Counted from the stretch's first letter, positions 8,535 through 16,735 are shown. The stretch: 39,930 nucleotides of DNA from Alphaproteobacteria bacterium UBA7691 (GCA_002482765.1 DLGP01000022.1:315-40244), one strand, 5' to 3'. Notes: generated by a model from the sequence alone, not told the origin. Program-made: numbers and translations.

Positions 8535-9479
8535 ATGACCCATGCCGCACTTGAACTCCGCTCCGATGCCGATGGCCTGATCCTGCGTGGTGATGCCTGG
8601 CGCCCTGATCCCACCGCCGCCGCACCCAGGCCCAAAGCCGTGGTGCAGATTGCCCATGGCATGGCCGAACATGCCGGGCGCTATGCCCGCTTCGCTGCGG
8701 CGCTGAATGCTGCCGGTTATGCGGTTTATGCCTTTGATCATCGCGGCCATGGCCGCAGCGCCCAGGGCGAGGGCGGCATGCTGGGCCATATGGCCGATGC
8801 TGATGGCTGGAACCGCGCCATCGCCGATCTGGCGCAGATCAATCGCTTCTGTGCCGCCGCCGAGGGCGATCTGCCGGTTTTGCTCTTTGGCCATTCGATG
8901 GGCTCGTTCATGGCACAGCGTTATGTGCAACTGCATGGCGGCAGCATCCGGGGCGCGGTGCTCTGTGCCTCCAATGGCAAACCGCCGCCGATCGCCGCCC
9001 TGGGCAAGTTGATTGCGCGGCTGGAACGGCTGCGGCTGGGCCCGCGCGGCAATAGCGCGCTGATTCACAAAATGAGCTTTGGCGCTTTCAACAAACGGTT
9101 TGAGCCGGCGCGGACCGAATTCGACTGGCTGTCACGCGATGCCGCCGAGGTGGATGCCTATATCGCTGATCCCTTCTGCGGCCACCAGATGACAACGCAA
9201 TTCTGGATCGATTTCCTGGATGGCCTGTCGCAATTGAGTGCGCCGCTAGAACAGGCACGCATCCCGAAGGACCTGCCCTTGCTGCTGGTAGCCGGCCGGC
9301 ATGATCCGGTTTCCGCCGGCACGCGCGGCCTGGTGCAGTTGCTGGATGCCTACAAGGCGGCGGGCCTTAACCGCGTGGAGCATATCTTCTACGAGCAGGC
9401 GCGGCATGAATTGCTCAATGATCTCAACCGCGATGCTGTGACCGCCGATGTGATCGGCTTCCTGGATCGCTGTCTTTAA
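8535..9479 (+). CDS. Alpha/beta hydrolase, monoacylglycerol-lipase-like
   Basis: A 314-residue serine hydrolase. The oxyanion segment IAHGMAEH (residues 39-46), the FDHRGHGRS segment (67-75) and the nucleophile elbow GHSMGS with Ser121 match the monoacylglycerol lipase / lysophospholipase group. The acid residue is probably the Asp in GRHDPVS and the catalytic His the one in ARHELLND near the C-terminus. No signal peptide is visible, so it should act in the cytoplasm or at the inner face of the membrane. The frame extends upstream, but the ATG at 8535 gives the normal N-terminus. It is divergent from the aminotransferase gene and overlaps the end of the convergent marR-type gene by 4 bases. 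Confidence 0.88.
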   Translation: MTHAALELRSDADGLILRGDAWRPDPTAAAPRPKAVVQIAHGMAEHAGRYARFAAALNAAGYAVYAFDHRGHGRSAQGEGGMLGHMADADGWNRAIADLAQINRFCAAAEGDLPVLLFGHSMGSFMAQRYVQLHGGSIRGAVLCASNGKPPPIAALGKLIARLERLRLGPRGNSALIHKMSFGAFNKRFEPARTEFDWLSRDAAEVDAYIADPFCGHQMTTQFWIDFLDGLSQLSAPLEQARIPKDLPLLLVAGRHDPVSAGTRGLVQLLDAYKAAGLNRVEHIFYEQARHELLNDLNRDAVTADVIGFLDRCL

Positions 9480-9904
9480 CCCAGATTGGCATAAACCCGG
9501 CGCAGCAAGGCCTTGAGCTGGGCTTCCGCTTCGGCATCCAGCCCGGCCAGGGCGGTGCGTTCCAAAGCCTGGGCTGCCGGGATCAGCCGCGCCACCATCT
9601 CGATGCCGCGTGGCGCCAGGCGGATGGCAACGGCGCGGGCATCGCCGCTGGCGCGGCTGCGGTTCAGCAGATGCTGTTTCTCCATGCTGCCGATGATGCG
9701 CGACAAGGTGGATATTTCGATCGAAGTGCGCTCGGCCAGATCGGACAGGCGCTGGCCATCCTGCTCGTTCAGCGCGGCCAGAACGCGCCAATCCTGGATG
9801 CTGAGGCCTTCGCGGCGCAACACGCCCGTGAAGCGCGCCACCAGGCGCACGCCAGTCCGATTGATCAGATAGGGAAGAAAAGCATCCAGGCCAAGCGGCG
9901 TCAC
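9476..9904 (-). CDS. MarR-family transcriptional regulator
   Basis: A 142-residue winged-helix regulator. The DNA-binding core is the segment RLSDLAERTSIEISTLSRIIGSME (residues about 52-75; the recognition helix follows the TSIE turn), followed by a wing with RSRASGDARAVAIRLAPRG. Length and layout are normal for MarR proteins, which usually repress nearby genes and respond to small phenolic ligands. It starts with GTG at 9904, only 8 bases after the stop of the cheY-like gene upstream, so it may be read from the chemotaxis operon. It ends by overlapping the convergent hydrolase gene by 4 bases. Its target is not evident. The hydrolase or the aminotransferase are the nearest candidates. Confidence 0.88.
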   Translation of the reverse strand: MTPLGLDAFLPYLINRTGVRLVARFTGVLRREGLSIQDWRVLAALNEQDGQRLSDLAERTSIEISTLSRIIGSMEKQHLLNRSRASGDARAVAIRLAPRGIEMVARLIPAAQALERTALAGLDAEAEAQLKALLRRVYANLG

Positions 9905-9912
9905 GATCCGGT

Positions 9913-10302
9913 TTAGCCGAGCTTGCCCAACACGGCTTCGATTTTCTGCTTCATCGTGGCGGCGTTGAATGGCTTGACCATGTAATTGTTCACGCCGGCA
10001 GTAATCGCGGTTTTCACCAATTCGGTATCACGCTGGCCGGTCGCCATGATGAAGGGCATCCGTTTGGTCAGCGGATTGGCGCGAATGGTCTTGAGCAACG
10101 TGAGGCCGTCCATCCCATCCATGTTCCAGTCGGAAATGATGAGATCGAACTTGTTGGAATTCATGGCCAGCAGCGCTTCATTGCCGCTTTTGGCCTCGAC
10201 TACATTTTTGATGCCGATTTCTTGCAGGCAATAGCGGGCAATGCCGCGCATGCTCATCTGATCGTCGACAATGAGAACTCGAAGTTGGCTGGCCGCCGGC
10301 AT
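9913..10302 (-). CDS. CheY-type single-domain response regulator (second CheY, distal gene)
   Basis: A 129-residue stand-alone receiver. The acidic pair Asp13-Asp14 in VLIVDDQ, phospho-acceptor Asp58 in ISDWNMDGMDG, the Thr of MATGQ and the Lys of MVKPF are all present, so it should be phosphorylated by CheA. The position directly after cheB in the order cheY-cheA-cheW-cheR-cheB-cheY matches cheY2 of Sinorhizobium and cheYII of Caulobacter. There this gene encodes the motor-binding regulator, while the first cheY acts as phosphate sink or modulator. The same division here is an inference from gene order. A hairpin separates it from cheB, and a marR-type gene follows after 8 bases. Confidence 0.92.
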   Translation of the reverse strand: MPAASQLRVLIVDDQMSMRGIARYCLQEIGIKNVVEAKSGNEALLAMNSNKFDLIISDWNMDGMDGLTLLKTIRANPLTKRMPFIMATGQRDTELVKTAITAGVNNYMVKPFNAATMKQKIEAVLGKLG

Positions 10303-10402
10303 GTCGGTTCCCGCTCCTTCCCTTTACCAGTCACCCCTGCCGCCAATCCACCCGTGGCAGCGGTTACTGCGCGATGAATAACCCAAAAACCCAATCATCT
10401 CA

Positions 10403-10420
10403 ATGCCGGAAGCCCGGCAT
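10403..10420 (-). terminator. Hairpin between cheB and the distal cheY (possible terminator or attenuator)
   Basis: A perfect 7-base-pair stem, ATGCCGG and CCGGCAT, closes a 4-base loop (GCTT on the minus strand) 10 bases after the cheB stop. On the minus strand a run of five T follows, but only after about 14 bases, so termination would be partial at best. It may instead stabilise a processed 3' end and set a lower level of the last genes. The remainder of the 127-base gap between cheB and cheY shows no other structure. Confidence 0.35.
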
Positions 10421-10429
10421 CGCAACATC

Positions 10430-11479
10430 TCAGCGCTGTTTGCAGCGGTTGAGTATCTCGGCCGCAATCTGTCCGATTGGTGCTTCCTGCTGCACCGCAC
10501 CGACGATCTTGGCCGCTTTCGGCATGCCATAGACCAGGCTGGTCGCCTCGTCCTGGCCAATGGTCTGGGCGCCGGCTTCCAGCATCTTCTTCAGTCCCGC
10601 CGCGCCATCCTTGCCCATGCCGGTCAGAATCACACCAATGGCGTTATGGCCGGCATGTTCGGCAACCGAAGTGAACAGGACATCCACCGAGGGACGATGG
10701 CCCGAAACTGGCGGGTCCTTGTTCAGCTTGGTGTAGTAATGCCCGCCCGAGCGATGCAGGGTGAGGTGAAAATCGCCTGGCGCGATATAAACATGGCCGG
10801 GAAACACCCGCACGCCGTCCTTCGCTTCCGAAACCGACACGGCCGACAACGAGTCGAGCCGGGCGGCAAAGCTGCCGGTGAAGCGTGGCGGCATATGCTG
10901 CGTGATCAGCACCGGCGGGCTATCCGGCGGCAGCACGGTGATCACTTCCTTCAACGCCTCAACACCGCCGGTGGATGAGCCGATGGCCACGATGATGTCG
11001 GTGGAAGTGAAGCCGGGGCCGGGGGTGAGGCGTTTCGGCACTGCGCCTTCAACCGGGCGGCTGCGCGCCGTGACCCGGGCGCCGGCCGCCATCTTCACCT
11101 TGGCCAGCAGGTCGCCCTTGATCTCTTCCAGCGCGTGTTTGATATCCAGCGTCGGCTTGGGCACAAAATCCACCGCGCCCATTTCCAGCGCCTGCATGGT
11201 GATGCTGGCGCCCTTCTGGGTCAGGGTGGAAACCATCACCACCGGCATCGGCCGCAGCCGCATGATTTTTTCCAGGAAGGAGATGCCGTCCATATTCGGC
11301 ATTTCCACATCCAAGGTCAGCACATCCGGATTCAGTTCCTTGATCATGGTGCGCGCCACCAAAGGATCAGGCGCCGCGCCCACCACCTCAATTTCCGGGT
11401 CGCTGCTCAGGGCAGAGGTCAGCAACTGCCGGATAAGAGCTGAATCGTCGACGATCAGTACTTTTATCTTCTTGGCCAT
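10430..11479 (-). CDS. cheB: Chemotaxis protein-glutamate methylesterase/deamidase CheB
   Basis: CheB removes methyl groups from chemoreceptor glutamates and deamidates glutamines, resetting receptor sensitivity. The 349-residue protein has an N-terminal receiver (Asp11-Asp12, phospho-acceptor Asp57 in LDVEMPNMDG, Lys108 in VPKP) and a C-terminal methylesterase domain with the catalytic triad Ser169 (IGSSTGG), His195 (TQHMPP) and Asp291 (GMGKDGA). The ATG at 11479 is used. The frame runs further upstream into the end of cheR, but those codons do not fit the family. It lies 23 bases after cheR. No receptor gene is present in the window, so its substrates are encoded elsewhere. Confidence 0.97.
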   Translation of the reverse strand: MAKKIKVLIVDDSALIRQLLTSALSSDPEIEVVGAAPDPLVARTMIKELNPDVLTLDVEMPNMDGISFLEKIMRLRPMPVVMVSTLTQKGASITMQALEMGAVDFVPKPTLDIKHALEEIKGDLLAKVKMAAGARVTARSRPVEGAVPKRLTPGPGFTSTDIIVAIGSSTGGVEALKEVITVLPPDSPPVLITQHMPPRFTGSFAARLDSLSAVSVSEAKDGVRVFPGHVYIAPGDFHLTLHRSGGHYYTKLNKDPPVSGHRPSVDVLFTSVAEHAGHNAIGVILTGMGKDGAAGLKKMLEAGAQTIGQDEATSLVYGMPKAAKIVGAVQQEAPIGQIAAEILNRCKQR

Positions 11480-11502
11480 GACGATGCCCGGTCTGTGATC
11501 GC

Positions 11503-12369
11503 TTAGGCGATCTTGCGATGGATATTGCGGCCCAGCAGTTTGAACCTTTCGGTGATACCGAACAGATTCTCCGAGTGGCCGATATAGAGAAAGCCGCCCG
11601 GCACTAGCAGATTGGCATAGCGGTCGAACAGCACTCGCTGGGTGTCCTTGTCGAAGTAGATCACCACATTGCGGCAGAAGATGACATCGAATGGCCCCTT
11701 CATCGGCCATTGCGCCATCAGATTGAGGTGTTTGAAGCTGATCAACTGGCGCACTTCAGCCTTTACCCGCACCTTGCCGGGGCCGTGCTGCTCAAAATAT
11801 TTCTCGCGCAGATCGGGCGCCATGCCTTCCAGCGCCTCGGCATTGTAGATGCCTTCATTGCCGCGCCGCACCATCTCGGTGTCAATGTCGGTGGCCAGAA
11901 TCTTGGCATCCCACTGGCCGATATCGGGCATGGCGCGGCGCAGGGTGATGGCGATGGAATAGGGTTCCTCGCCGGATGAGCAGCCGGCCGACCAGATACG
12001 CAGTTTCTTGCCGGCAGTGGCGGCACGACTGCGGATTTCGCTCAGGCCCTGATCGGCGAGATGTTCAAAATGATGATTCTCGCGAAAGAACTTGGTCAGA
12101 TTGGTGGTCAGCGCGTTCAGTGTCGCGCCAAGTTCGTCGATACCTTCCGGGCTGGCGATAAAATCGCAATAGGCACGGAAACTCGGGATATGCAGCTTGC
12201 GCAGGCGCTTGGCCAGGCGTGCATAAACCATGTTCTGCTTCGATGGCCCGAGATCAATCCCGGTCTTTTCCTTCAGCAGCCGCGCCAGAAAAGCATAATC
12301 ATCGGTCGAGAAGGTGAATTCACGATCATCGGCCACCGGGTCGGCAGAAGTTGAGGCCTTGCTGATCAT
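11503..12369 (-). CDS. cheR: Chemotaxis protein methyltransferase CheR
   Basis: CheR methylates glutamates of chemoreceptors using S-adenosylmethionine. The 288-residue protein has the N-terminal helical CheR domain (segment YAFLARLLKEKTGIDLGPSK near residues 26-45) and the SAM-binding domain with WSAGCSSGEEPYS. The FDVIFCRNVVIYFD segment near residue 230 is also diagnostic. Length is normal. It starts with ATG at 12369, 15 bases after cheW, and is followed by cheB after 23 bases, so methylation and demethylation enzymes are co-expressed. Confidence 0.97.
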   Translation of the reverse strand: MISKASTSADPVADDREFTFSTDDYAFLARLLKEKTGIDLGPSKQNMVYARLAKRLRKLHIPSFRAYCDFIASPEGIDELGATLNALTTNLTKFFRENHHFEHLADQGLSEIRSRAATAGKKLRIWSAGCSSGEEPYSIAITLRRAMPDIGQWDAKILATDIDTEMVRRGNEGIYNAEALEGMAPDLREKYFEQHGPGKVRVKAEVRQLISFKHLNLMAQWPMKGPFDVIFCRNVVIYFDKDTQRVLFDRYANLLVPGGFLYIGHSENLFGITERFKLLGRNIHRKIA

Positions 12370-12384
12370 TGCACAATGCCCGGA

Positions 12385-12942
12385 TCAGGCCGCGCCGGCA
12401 TTTTCGGCCGGCCCGGCCAGCATGGTCGGCTTCGGCATGCCTTCGGCAGCTTCCAGCATCCGGCCGGAGAACATGCGGTCCAGCCCGATCAGGCCCACCA
12501 TGCGTTCGCCCACCGTGATCAGCCCTTCCATGAAACCGATACCGGAAACCTGCTCCATCTCCGGCATCGAGCGGATTTCATCTTCATTGATGGTGATGAT
12601 GTCGGATACCGCATCCACCAGGATGCCGACGATGCGCGAGGCGACGGAAACGATGATCACCACATTGTATTTGGTCGGTTCGGTACGCTGCATGCCAAAG
12701 CGGGCGCGCAGGTCGAAGATCGGCACAATGGCGCCGCGCATGTTGATCACGCCGCGCACCACTTCCGGCGTATTGGGCAGCGGCGTGGTTTCCGACCAGG
12801 CGCGAATTTCACGCACCGCCATGATGTCAACGCCGTATTCTTCGTTACCCACGGTGAAGGAGATCAACTGGATGGTACGGCTGGAGCGGCTGGCCGCTTC
12901 TGCTGCGGCTTGGGCGGTGCCGGCCTGTGCTGTGCCTGACAT
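12385..12942 (-). CDS. cheW: Chemotaxis coupling protein CheW
   Basis: CheW links chemoreceptors to the kinase CheA. The 185-residue protein has an Ala/Ser-rich N-terminal extension of about 25 residues, then a CheW fold beginning at IQLISFTVGNEEYGVDIMAVREI. The VVRGVINMRGAIVPIFDLRARFG segment is the family signature (NxRGxxxPxxDL). The extended ends make it slightly longer than the usual 150-165 residues. It follows cheA by 19 bases with a GGAGGT-like ribosome site at about 12950, and precedes cheR by 15 bases. Confidence 0.96.
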   Translation of the reverse strand: MSGTAQAGTAQAAAEAASRSSRTIQLISFTVGNEEYGVDIMAVREIRAWSETTPLPNTPEVVRGVINMRGAIVPIFDLRARFGMQRTEPTKYNVVIIVSVASRIVGILVDAVSDIITINEDEIRSMPEMEQVSGIGFMEGLITVGERMVGLIGLDRMFSGRMLEAAEGMPKPTMLAGPAENAGAA

Positions 12943-12961
12943 GTCCTGACCTCCTGTTACG

Positions 12962-15241
12962 TCACGATGCCGCGGCGGCGCTGAGCGCCGTCACGTTGCC
13001 GCCCACTGTGCGCAGCGCCGGCCGCTGCGTTTCGCGTTCAGCGATATACTTGATGCCGGCCACATCCAGAATCAGCGACACGCGGCCGTTGCCGAGAATG
13101 GTGGCGGCGCCAACACCCCGGATCGGGTCAAAATTCTCTTCCAGGCTTTTGATAACCACCTGCTGCTGGCCAATGATCTCGTCCACCACCAAGCCCATCT
13201 TGGTGCTGTCTTCCAGTTCCACAATGATAACCAGCGCCTTGGTCGGGTCGTCGATGCCGTCCGGCACCTTGAAAATACGATGCAGATAGACCAGCGGCAC
13301 ATATTCGCCACGGATGCGCAGCAACTGGCTGGCATTGGCCACCACATTGATCTGGTCGGCTTCCGGCCGCAGGCTTTCCACGATATTGGCCAGCGGCAGG
13401 ATGTAGCTCTGCACGCCCACTTTCAGCACCATGCCATCCAGCACCGCCAGGGTGAGGGGCAGGGTGAGGATGAAAGACGAGCCCTGGCTCGGACGTGACT
13501 GGATATGCACGCGGCCGCCGAGCGACTGGATATTCTGGCGCACCACATCCATGCCGACGCCCCGGCCGGAAATATTCGACACCTGGTCGGCAGTGGAGAA
13601 GCCAGGCAGGAAAATCAGGTTGTCGATTTCCTCGTTGCTCAGCACAGCATCGGGGGCGACCAGCTTCTTCTCGATCGCCTTCTTCATCACCTTGTCACGG
13701 TTGATGCCGCGGCCATCGTCGGAGATTTCGATCACGATCCGGCCGCCGCGCTGATCGGCCGAAACATGGATCACACCTTCCGGCGGCTTGCCCACCGCCA
13801 CGCGGTCTTCCGGGCTTTCAATGCCGTGGTCGCAGGAATTGCGGATCATGTGGGTCAGCGGATCGCCGAGCTGCTCGATCACCGTCTTGTCGATCTCGGT
13901 ATTCTCGCCACTCATGTCGAGCCGGATCTTCTTGTTGGTGAGCTGTGCCAGTTCGCGCACCAGGCGGGGCAGGCGTGCGAACACGCTTTTCACCGGCTGG
14001 GCCCGCATCGCCATCACACTTTCCTGCAAATCGCGGATGTGATGCGACAATTCGGCCAGGCCATTGGCCAGTTCAGGATGCTGATCGGCATGCAGATGCT
14101 CGGTCTGCTGCGCGATCATGGCATGGGTGATAACCAGCTCACCCACCATGTTGACCAGCTTGTCGACACGGTCGAGATCAACGCGGATCGAACGCACCGC
14201 CTTGGTTTCACCGCCGCCGCCGCCTTCGGCCTTTGGCTTGGCGGTGGTGGCATGCGGATCGGCCTTATGGGGATCCGCCTTGTGCGTATCGCCATGCGGA
14301 TCATGATCGCCGGGATGAGCCGGCGTTTGTGCTTGCGATGCTGCCGGATGGGTTTCAGCTACTGCCTGCGAGGCCGTTTCAGCAGCGGCCGACACGGCCA
14401 TGGCCGCAGCGGCCGGCTGACTGGCGGCCGGGCTTTCAACCGGCGGCGCTACCTGGGCTGCGGGCGGATTGAGGCAGGTGATTTCCAGGTCGCAATCATC
14501 AAGCACAAATTCGAAGACATCGCGGATGGCGTCTTCGCCCTGGTCGGTCTCGATATCAAATTCCCAGCGGATATAGGCGCCTTCGGGATTGAGCTGGTCC
14601 AGGCTGGGCAGGGCGCTGGCATCGGCGCGGGCCAGGAAGCCGCCGAGATTGCGCAATTCCCGGATCAGGATCAGCGGCTCGTTGGCGCGCTGGTAGAGCG
14701 CGTCGCGCGGCGCGAATTTGACCAGATATTTGAGCTGCGGCACCTTGGTCGGTTCGGGTTCCGGTTCCGGCTCGGCGGCGATGTTGTTGAGGCCCAATGC
14801 CGCGTCCAGCGCCGCCAGTTCTTCATCTGCGGCATGCGGATCGGCATTCACGCCCACTGTGGCGGCCAGGGCGATCAGCGAACGGCGGCCGTCATTCTCA
14901 TGTTCGGGCGGCAGGTCGCCGCCGGTTTGCGCGGCGCGCACCAGATCGGACAGGATATCGGCGCAGCGCAGCACCAGCAGCACGGAATCCGGGTTGGGCT
15001 CCAACCGGCCATCGCGCATCAGATCGAGCACAGTCTCGAAAATATGAGCGAAATTCACCAATCGGTCGAAGCCGAAAGCGCCAGCGCCGCCCTTGATCGA
15101 GTGGATGGCGCGGAAAACGGCGTTCAGCGTGTTGCTGTCGCCTTCGCCGGCCTGCAAGGCCATGAGATGGCCTTCCAGATCGCCGAGCAACTCCTCGCAT
15201 TCCTGGAAGAAAGTCTGCTTGAACTGTTGCAGTTCATCCAT
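12962..15241 (-). CDS. cheA: Chemotaxis sensor histidine kinase CheA
   Basis: CheA autophosphorylates in response to receptor state and passes phosphate to CheY and CheB. The 759-residue protein shows the P1 Hpt domain with phospho-His47 in RAIHSIKGGAGAFGF, a long variable region, P3 dimerisation helices starting near the VDKLVNMVGELVITHAM segment, the P4 ATPase with HMIRNSCDHGIE (N box), the ISDDGRGI segment and SGRGVGMDVV, and a C-terminal CheW-like P5 domain. Between the P2-like region and P3 is an Ala-rich then His/Asp-rich linker with repeated K-A-D-P-H units (coding bases about 14235-14330). It is the central gene of the operon, 49 bases after cheY. All key kinase motifs are intact. Confidence 0.97.
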   Translation of the reverse strand: MDELQQFKQTFFQECEELLGDLEGHLMALQAGEGDSNTLNAVFRAIHSIKGGAGAFGFDRLVNFAHIFETVLDLMRDGRLEPNPDSVLLVLRCADILSDLVRAAQTGGDLPPEHENDGRRSLIALAATVGVNADPHAADEELAALDAALGLNNIAAEPEPEPEPTKVPQLKYLVKFAPRDALYQRANEPLILIRELRNLGGFLARADASALPSLDQLNPEGAYIRWEFDIETDQGEDAIRDVFEFVLDDCDLEITCLNPPAAQVAPPVESPAASQPAAAAMAVSAAAETASQAVAETHPAASQAQTPAHPGDHDPHGDTHKADPHKADPHATTAKPKAEGGGGGETKAVRSIRVDLDRVDKLVNMVGELVITHAMIAQQTEHLHADQHPELANGLAELSHHIRDLQESVMAMRAQPVKSVFARLPRLVRELAQLTNKKIRLDMSGENTEIDKTVIEQLGDPLTHMIRNSCDHGIESPEDRVAVGKPPEGVIHVSADQRGGRIVIEISDDGRGINRDKVMKKAIEKKLVAPDAVLSNEEIDNLIFLPGFSTADQVSNISGRGVGMDVVRQNIQSLGGRVHIQSRPSQGSSFILTLPLTLAVLDGMVLKVGVQSYILPLANIVESLRPEADQINVVANASQLLRIRGEYVPLVYLHRIFKVPDGIDDPTKALVIIVELEDSTKMGLVVDEIIGQQQVVIKSLEENFDPIRGVGAATILGNGRVSLILDVAGIKYIAERETQRPALRTVGGNVTALSAAAAS

Positions 15242-15290
15242 CGGACTGGTCCTTCGGCTCAGGGGCGCGCATTCTGGCGCCCAGGCATAA

Positions 15291-15656
15291 TCATGGGCTG
15301 ACCTTGCGGATCACTTCCAGCAGCTTGGCGGGATCGAACGGCTTGACGATCCAGCCGGTGGCACCGGCGGCGCGGCCTTCGGCCTTTTTCGCCTGGCTGC
15401 TCTCGGTGGTCAGGATCAGCACCGGCGTCGCCTTGCATTTCGGCAACTTGCGCAATTCCTTGATGAAGGTGATGCCATCCATCACCGGCATGTTGATGTC
15501 GCTGATGATCACATCCACGTCATGCTGCTCCAGCAAATCCAGGCCTTCCTGGCCGTTTTCGCCTTGGATGACAGTGTAGCCACCCTGCTTCAGCGCGAAC
15601 TGAAGCATTTGCAGCATGGTCTTGGAATCGTCGACCGTGAGGACGGTTTTAGTCAT
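15291..15656 (-). CDS. cheY: CheY-type response regulator (first CheY of the operon)
   Basis: A 121-residue receiver protein with complete active site: Asp9-Asp10, phospho-acceptor Asp53 in IISDINMPVMDG, Thr in ILTTES and Lys in IVKPFDP. The ATG at 15656 overlaps the TGA of the preceding STAS gene as ATGA, which decides the start and implies translational coupling. A second in-frame ATG 15 bases upstream lies inside that gene. The STAS gene and cheY directly before cheA match the cheS-cheY1-cheA order of Sinorhizobium, where CheY1 drains phosphate from the motor-binding CheY2. That role here is inferred from gene order only. Confidence 0.93.
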   Translation of the reverse strand: MTKTVLTVDDSKTMLQMLQFALKQGGYTVIQGENGQEGLDLLEQHDVDVIISDINMPVMDGITFIKELRKLPKCKATPVLILTTESSQAKKAEGRAAGATGWIVKPFDPAKLLEVIRKVSP

Positions 15657-15970
15657 GTTTCTACCGGCCATTTCATGAGATACGAGAATAACCCCAGGTC
15701 ATCGAAGGCGGAGACGAAAGCATCGCTCGGCGACTTGATGACAAAAGGTGTGCCATTCTGCTCCATATGCTGGAGCGCGGCGATGAGAACCTGAACACAG
15801 GGCGTGGACAGGCGGTCGACGGCGGAGGCATCCACCACCATCTTGCCGCCACCCATGCCAAGGCCTTCCTGCACGGATTGCAACAAAGGCTCTGCGGCGC
15901 GCAAATCCATTGTCGCCGCCAGTTTAAGCTGGATTGCGTCGTCGGTCTTGACGATGCCGAACGGCTGCAT
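15653..15970 (-). CDS. STAS-domain protein (CheS-like position in the che operon)
   Basis: A 105-residue protein that is essentially one STAS domain, related to anti-sigma-factor antagonists. The segment MVVDASAVDRLSTPCVQVLIAA (residues about 44-65) is the conserved beta strand and helix. The usual phospho-site Ser of SpoIIAA-type proteins falls in the RLSTPCVQ stretch, where Ser and Thr are both present. A ribosome site AGGGGG lies 7 bases before the ATG at 15970. Its stop overlaps the cheY start as ATGA, so the two proteins are made together. A small protein at this position in Sinorhizobium (CheS) binds CheA and speeds loss of phosphate from CheY1. Equivalence is likely by position but not shown. 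Confidence 0.85.
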   Translation of the reverse strand: MQPFGIVKTDDAIQLKLAATMDLRAAEPLLQSVQEGLGMGGGKMVVDASAVDRLSTPCVQVLIAALQHMEQNGTPFVIKSPSDAFVSAFDDLGLFSYLMKWPVET

Positions 15971-16141
15971 GTTTTGCCCCCTTCGCGGCGAGACAGTTTA
16001 CACCGGCTTTCCGCCGCTGGATGGCAGCCTAGCCGAGCCGGTGGCGCGGGCAAAGGGGTTACGTTGTTAAATTGAGCATATGCAAAGGTTAAAATCGCCG
16101 CAGGTGGGCCGGAAATTGATCTGCCGGCTTTTGAGTGGCGG

Positions 16142-16600
16142 CTATTGCTGCCGCGACATGGTAAATGTGGCGGCCTGACGCGCCAGAGTGGCAAGCTTCA
16201 ATTCGGCATATCGCTGATGCAATTCCTGGCGGGTGCCGCCGGCAAGCTGAAACATCAGCATGATCGAGCTTTCCAGGTCGTCGGCGCAGCGTACCAGGCT
16301 GTCCAGGTCGCCATCGGCCATTTCGGTGCGACCCAAGCCGCGCAGGTAGTCAACAATCCAGAGCGAATGGACCGCAAGTTGCGACAGGCTCTGGCCGTGA
16401 ATTTCCGTCTCCGGATTAAAGTGGTCGGCCAGCCGGGGCAGTTTGGTGTCGCGGCGTGGCTCGTCGCGGGGTGGCAGATCCTCCACCTCCACATCGATCA
16501 CCGCCTCGGCGTCGAAGGCAAATCGCTCGTCTTCCTGCTGCTGCGACCAACGCGCGCTGTCCAAGGCGGAATCCTGCGATAAGGGTTTGATTCGGCTCAA
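16142..16600 (-). CDS. Unknown 152-residue acidic helical protein in the che operon
   Basis: I do not recognise this protein. Its first 60 residues are charged and look disordered (acidic stretch VIDVEVEDLPPRDEPR). The rest is predicted helical, with LSQLAVHSLWIVDYLRGLGR and a C-terminal helix with RQELHQRYAELKLATLARQA. No membrane or signal segment is seen. No ATG exists near the N-terminus. TTG at 16600 is the longest choice, but a TTG at 16564 preceded by AGGA at 7 bases may be the true start, giving 140 residues. It sits between the Hpt-like and STAS genes on the same strand, so a chemotaxis accessory role is the natural inference. Confidence 0.55.
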   Translation of the reverse strand: MSRIKPLSQDSALDSARWSQQQEDERFAFDAEAVIDVEVEDLPPRDEPRRDTKLPRLADHFNPETEIHGQSLSQLAVHSLWIVDYLRGLGRTEMADGDLDSLVRCADDLESSIMLMFQLAGGTRQELHQRYAELKLATLARQAATFTMSRQQ

Positions 16601-16626
16601 CCGAATCGGCGCTCTGTCCGATTCGG
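16589..16626. repeat. Overlapping inverted repeats built on CCGAATCGG
   Basis: Three copies of a GATTCGG/CCGAATC element lie within 38 bases. GATTCGG at 16589-16595 pairs perfectly with CCGAATC at 16601-16607 around a 5-base loop. CCGAATCGG at 16601-16609 pairs perfectly with CCGATTCGG at 16618-16626 around an 8-base loop. The two hairpins share the middle arm and are therefore mutually exclusive. They cover the region just upstream of, or at, the uncertain start of the 152-residue gene, so they could be an operator or a leader RNA switch. Confidence 0.6.
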
Positions 16627-16735
16627 TTTGACCTTAATCTTGCCGAGTCGCAGGGTCAAGGCAGAACCGCTGCATGCAGTGGCCCTGTCAACCAGTCAAC
16701 ACAATATTTTGAATCAGAGGTTGCGTGAGCTTGCT

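Noticed and set aside
13505..15301. A 598-codon open frame on the plus strand opposite cheA
   Set aside because: It is antisense to a complete, motif-rich cheA and its product has no recognisable domain. Long antisense frames are expected at this GC content.
16067..16092. Two TTAA half-sites upstream of the STAS gene as a CtrA box
   Set aside because: They are 18 bases apart, not 7, so they do not match the consensus.
16670..16679. CTGCATGCAG palindrome in the gap before the 152-aa gene
   Set aside because: A 10-base palindrome without spacer is common by chance and forms no stable hairpin.
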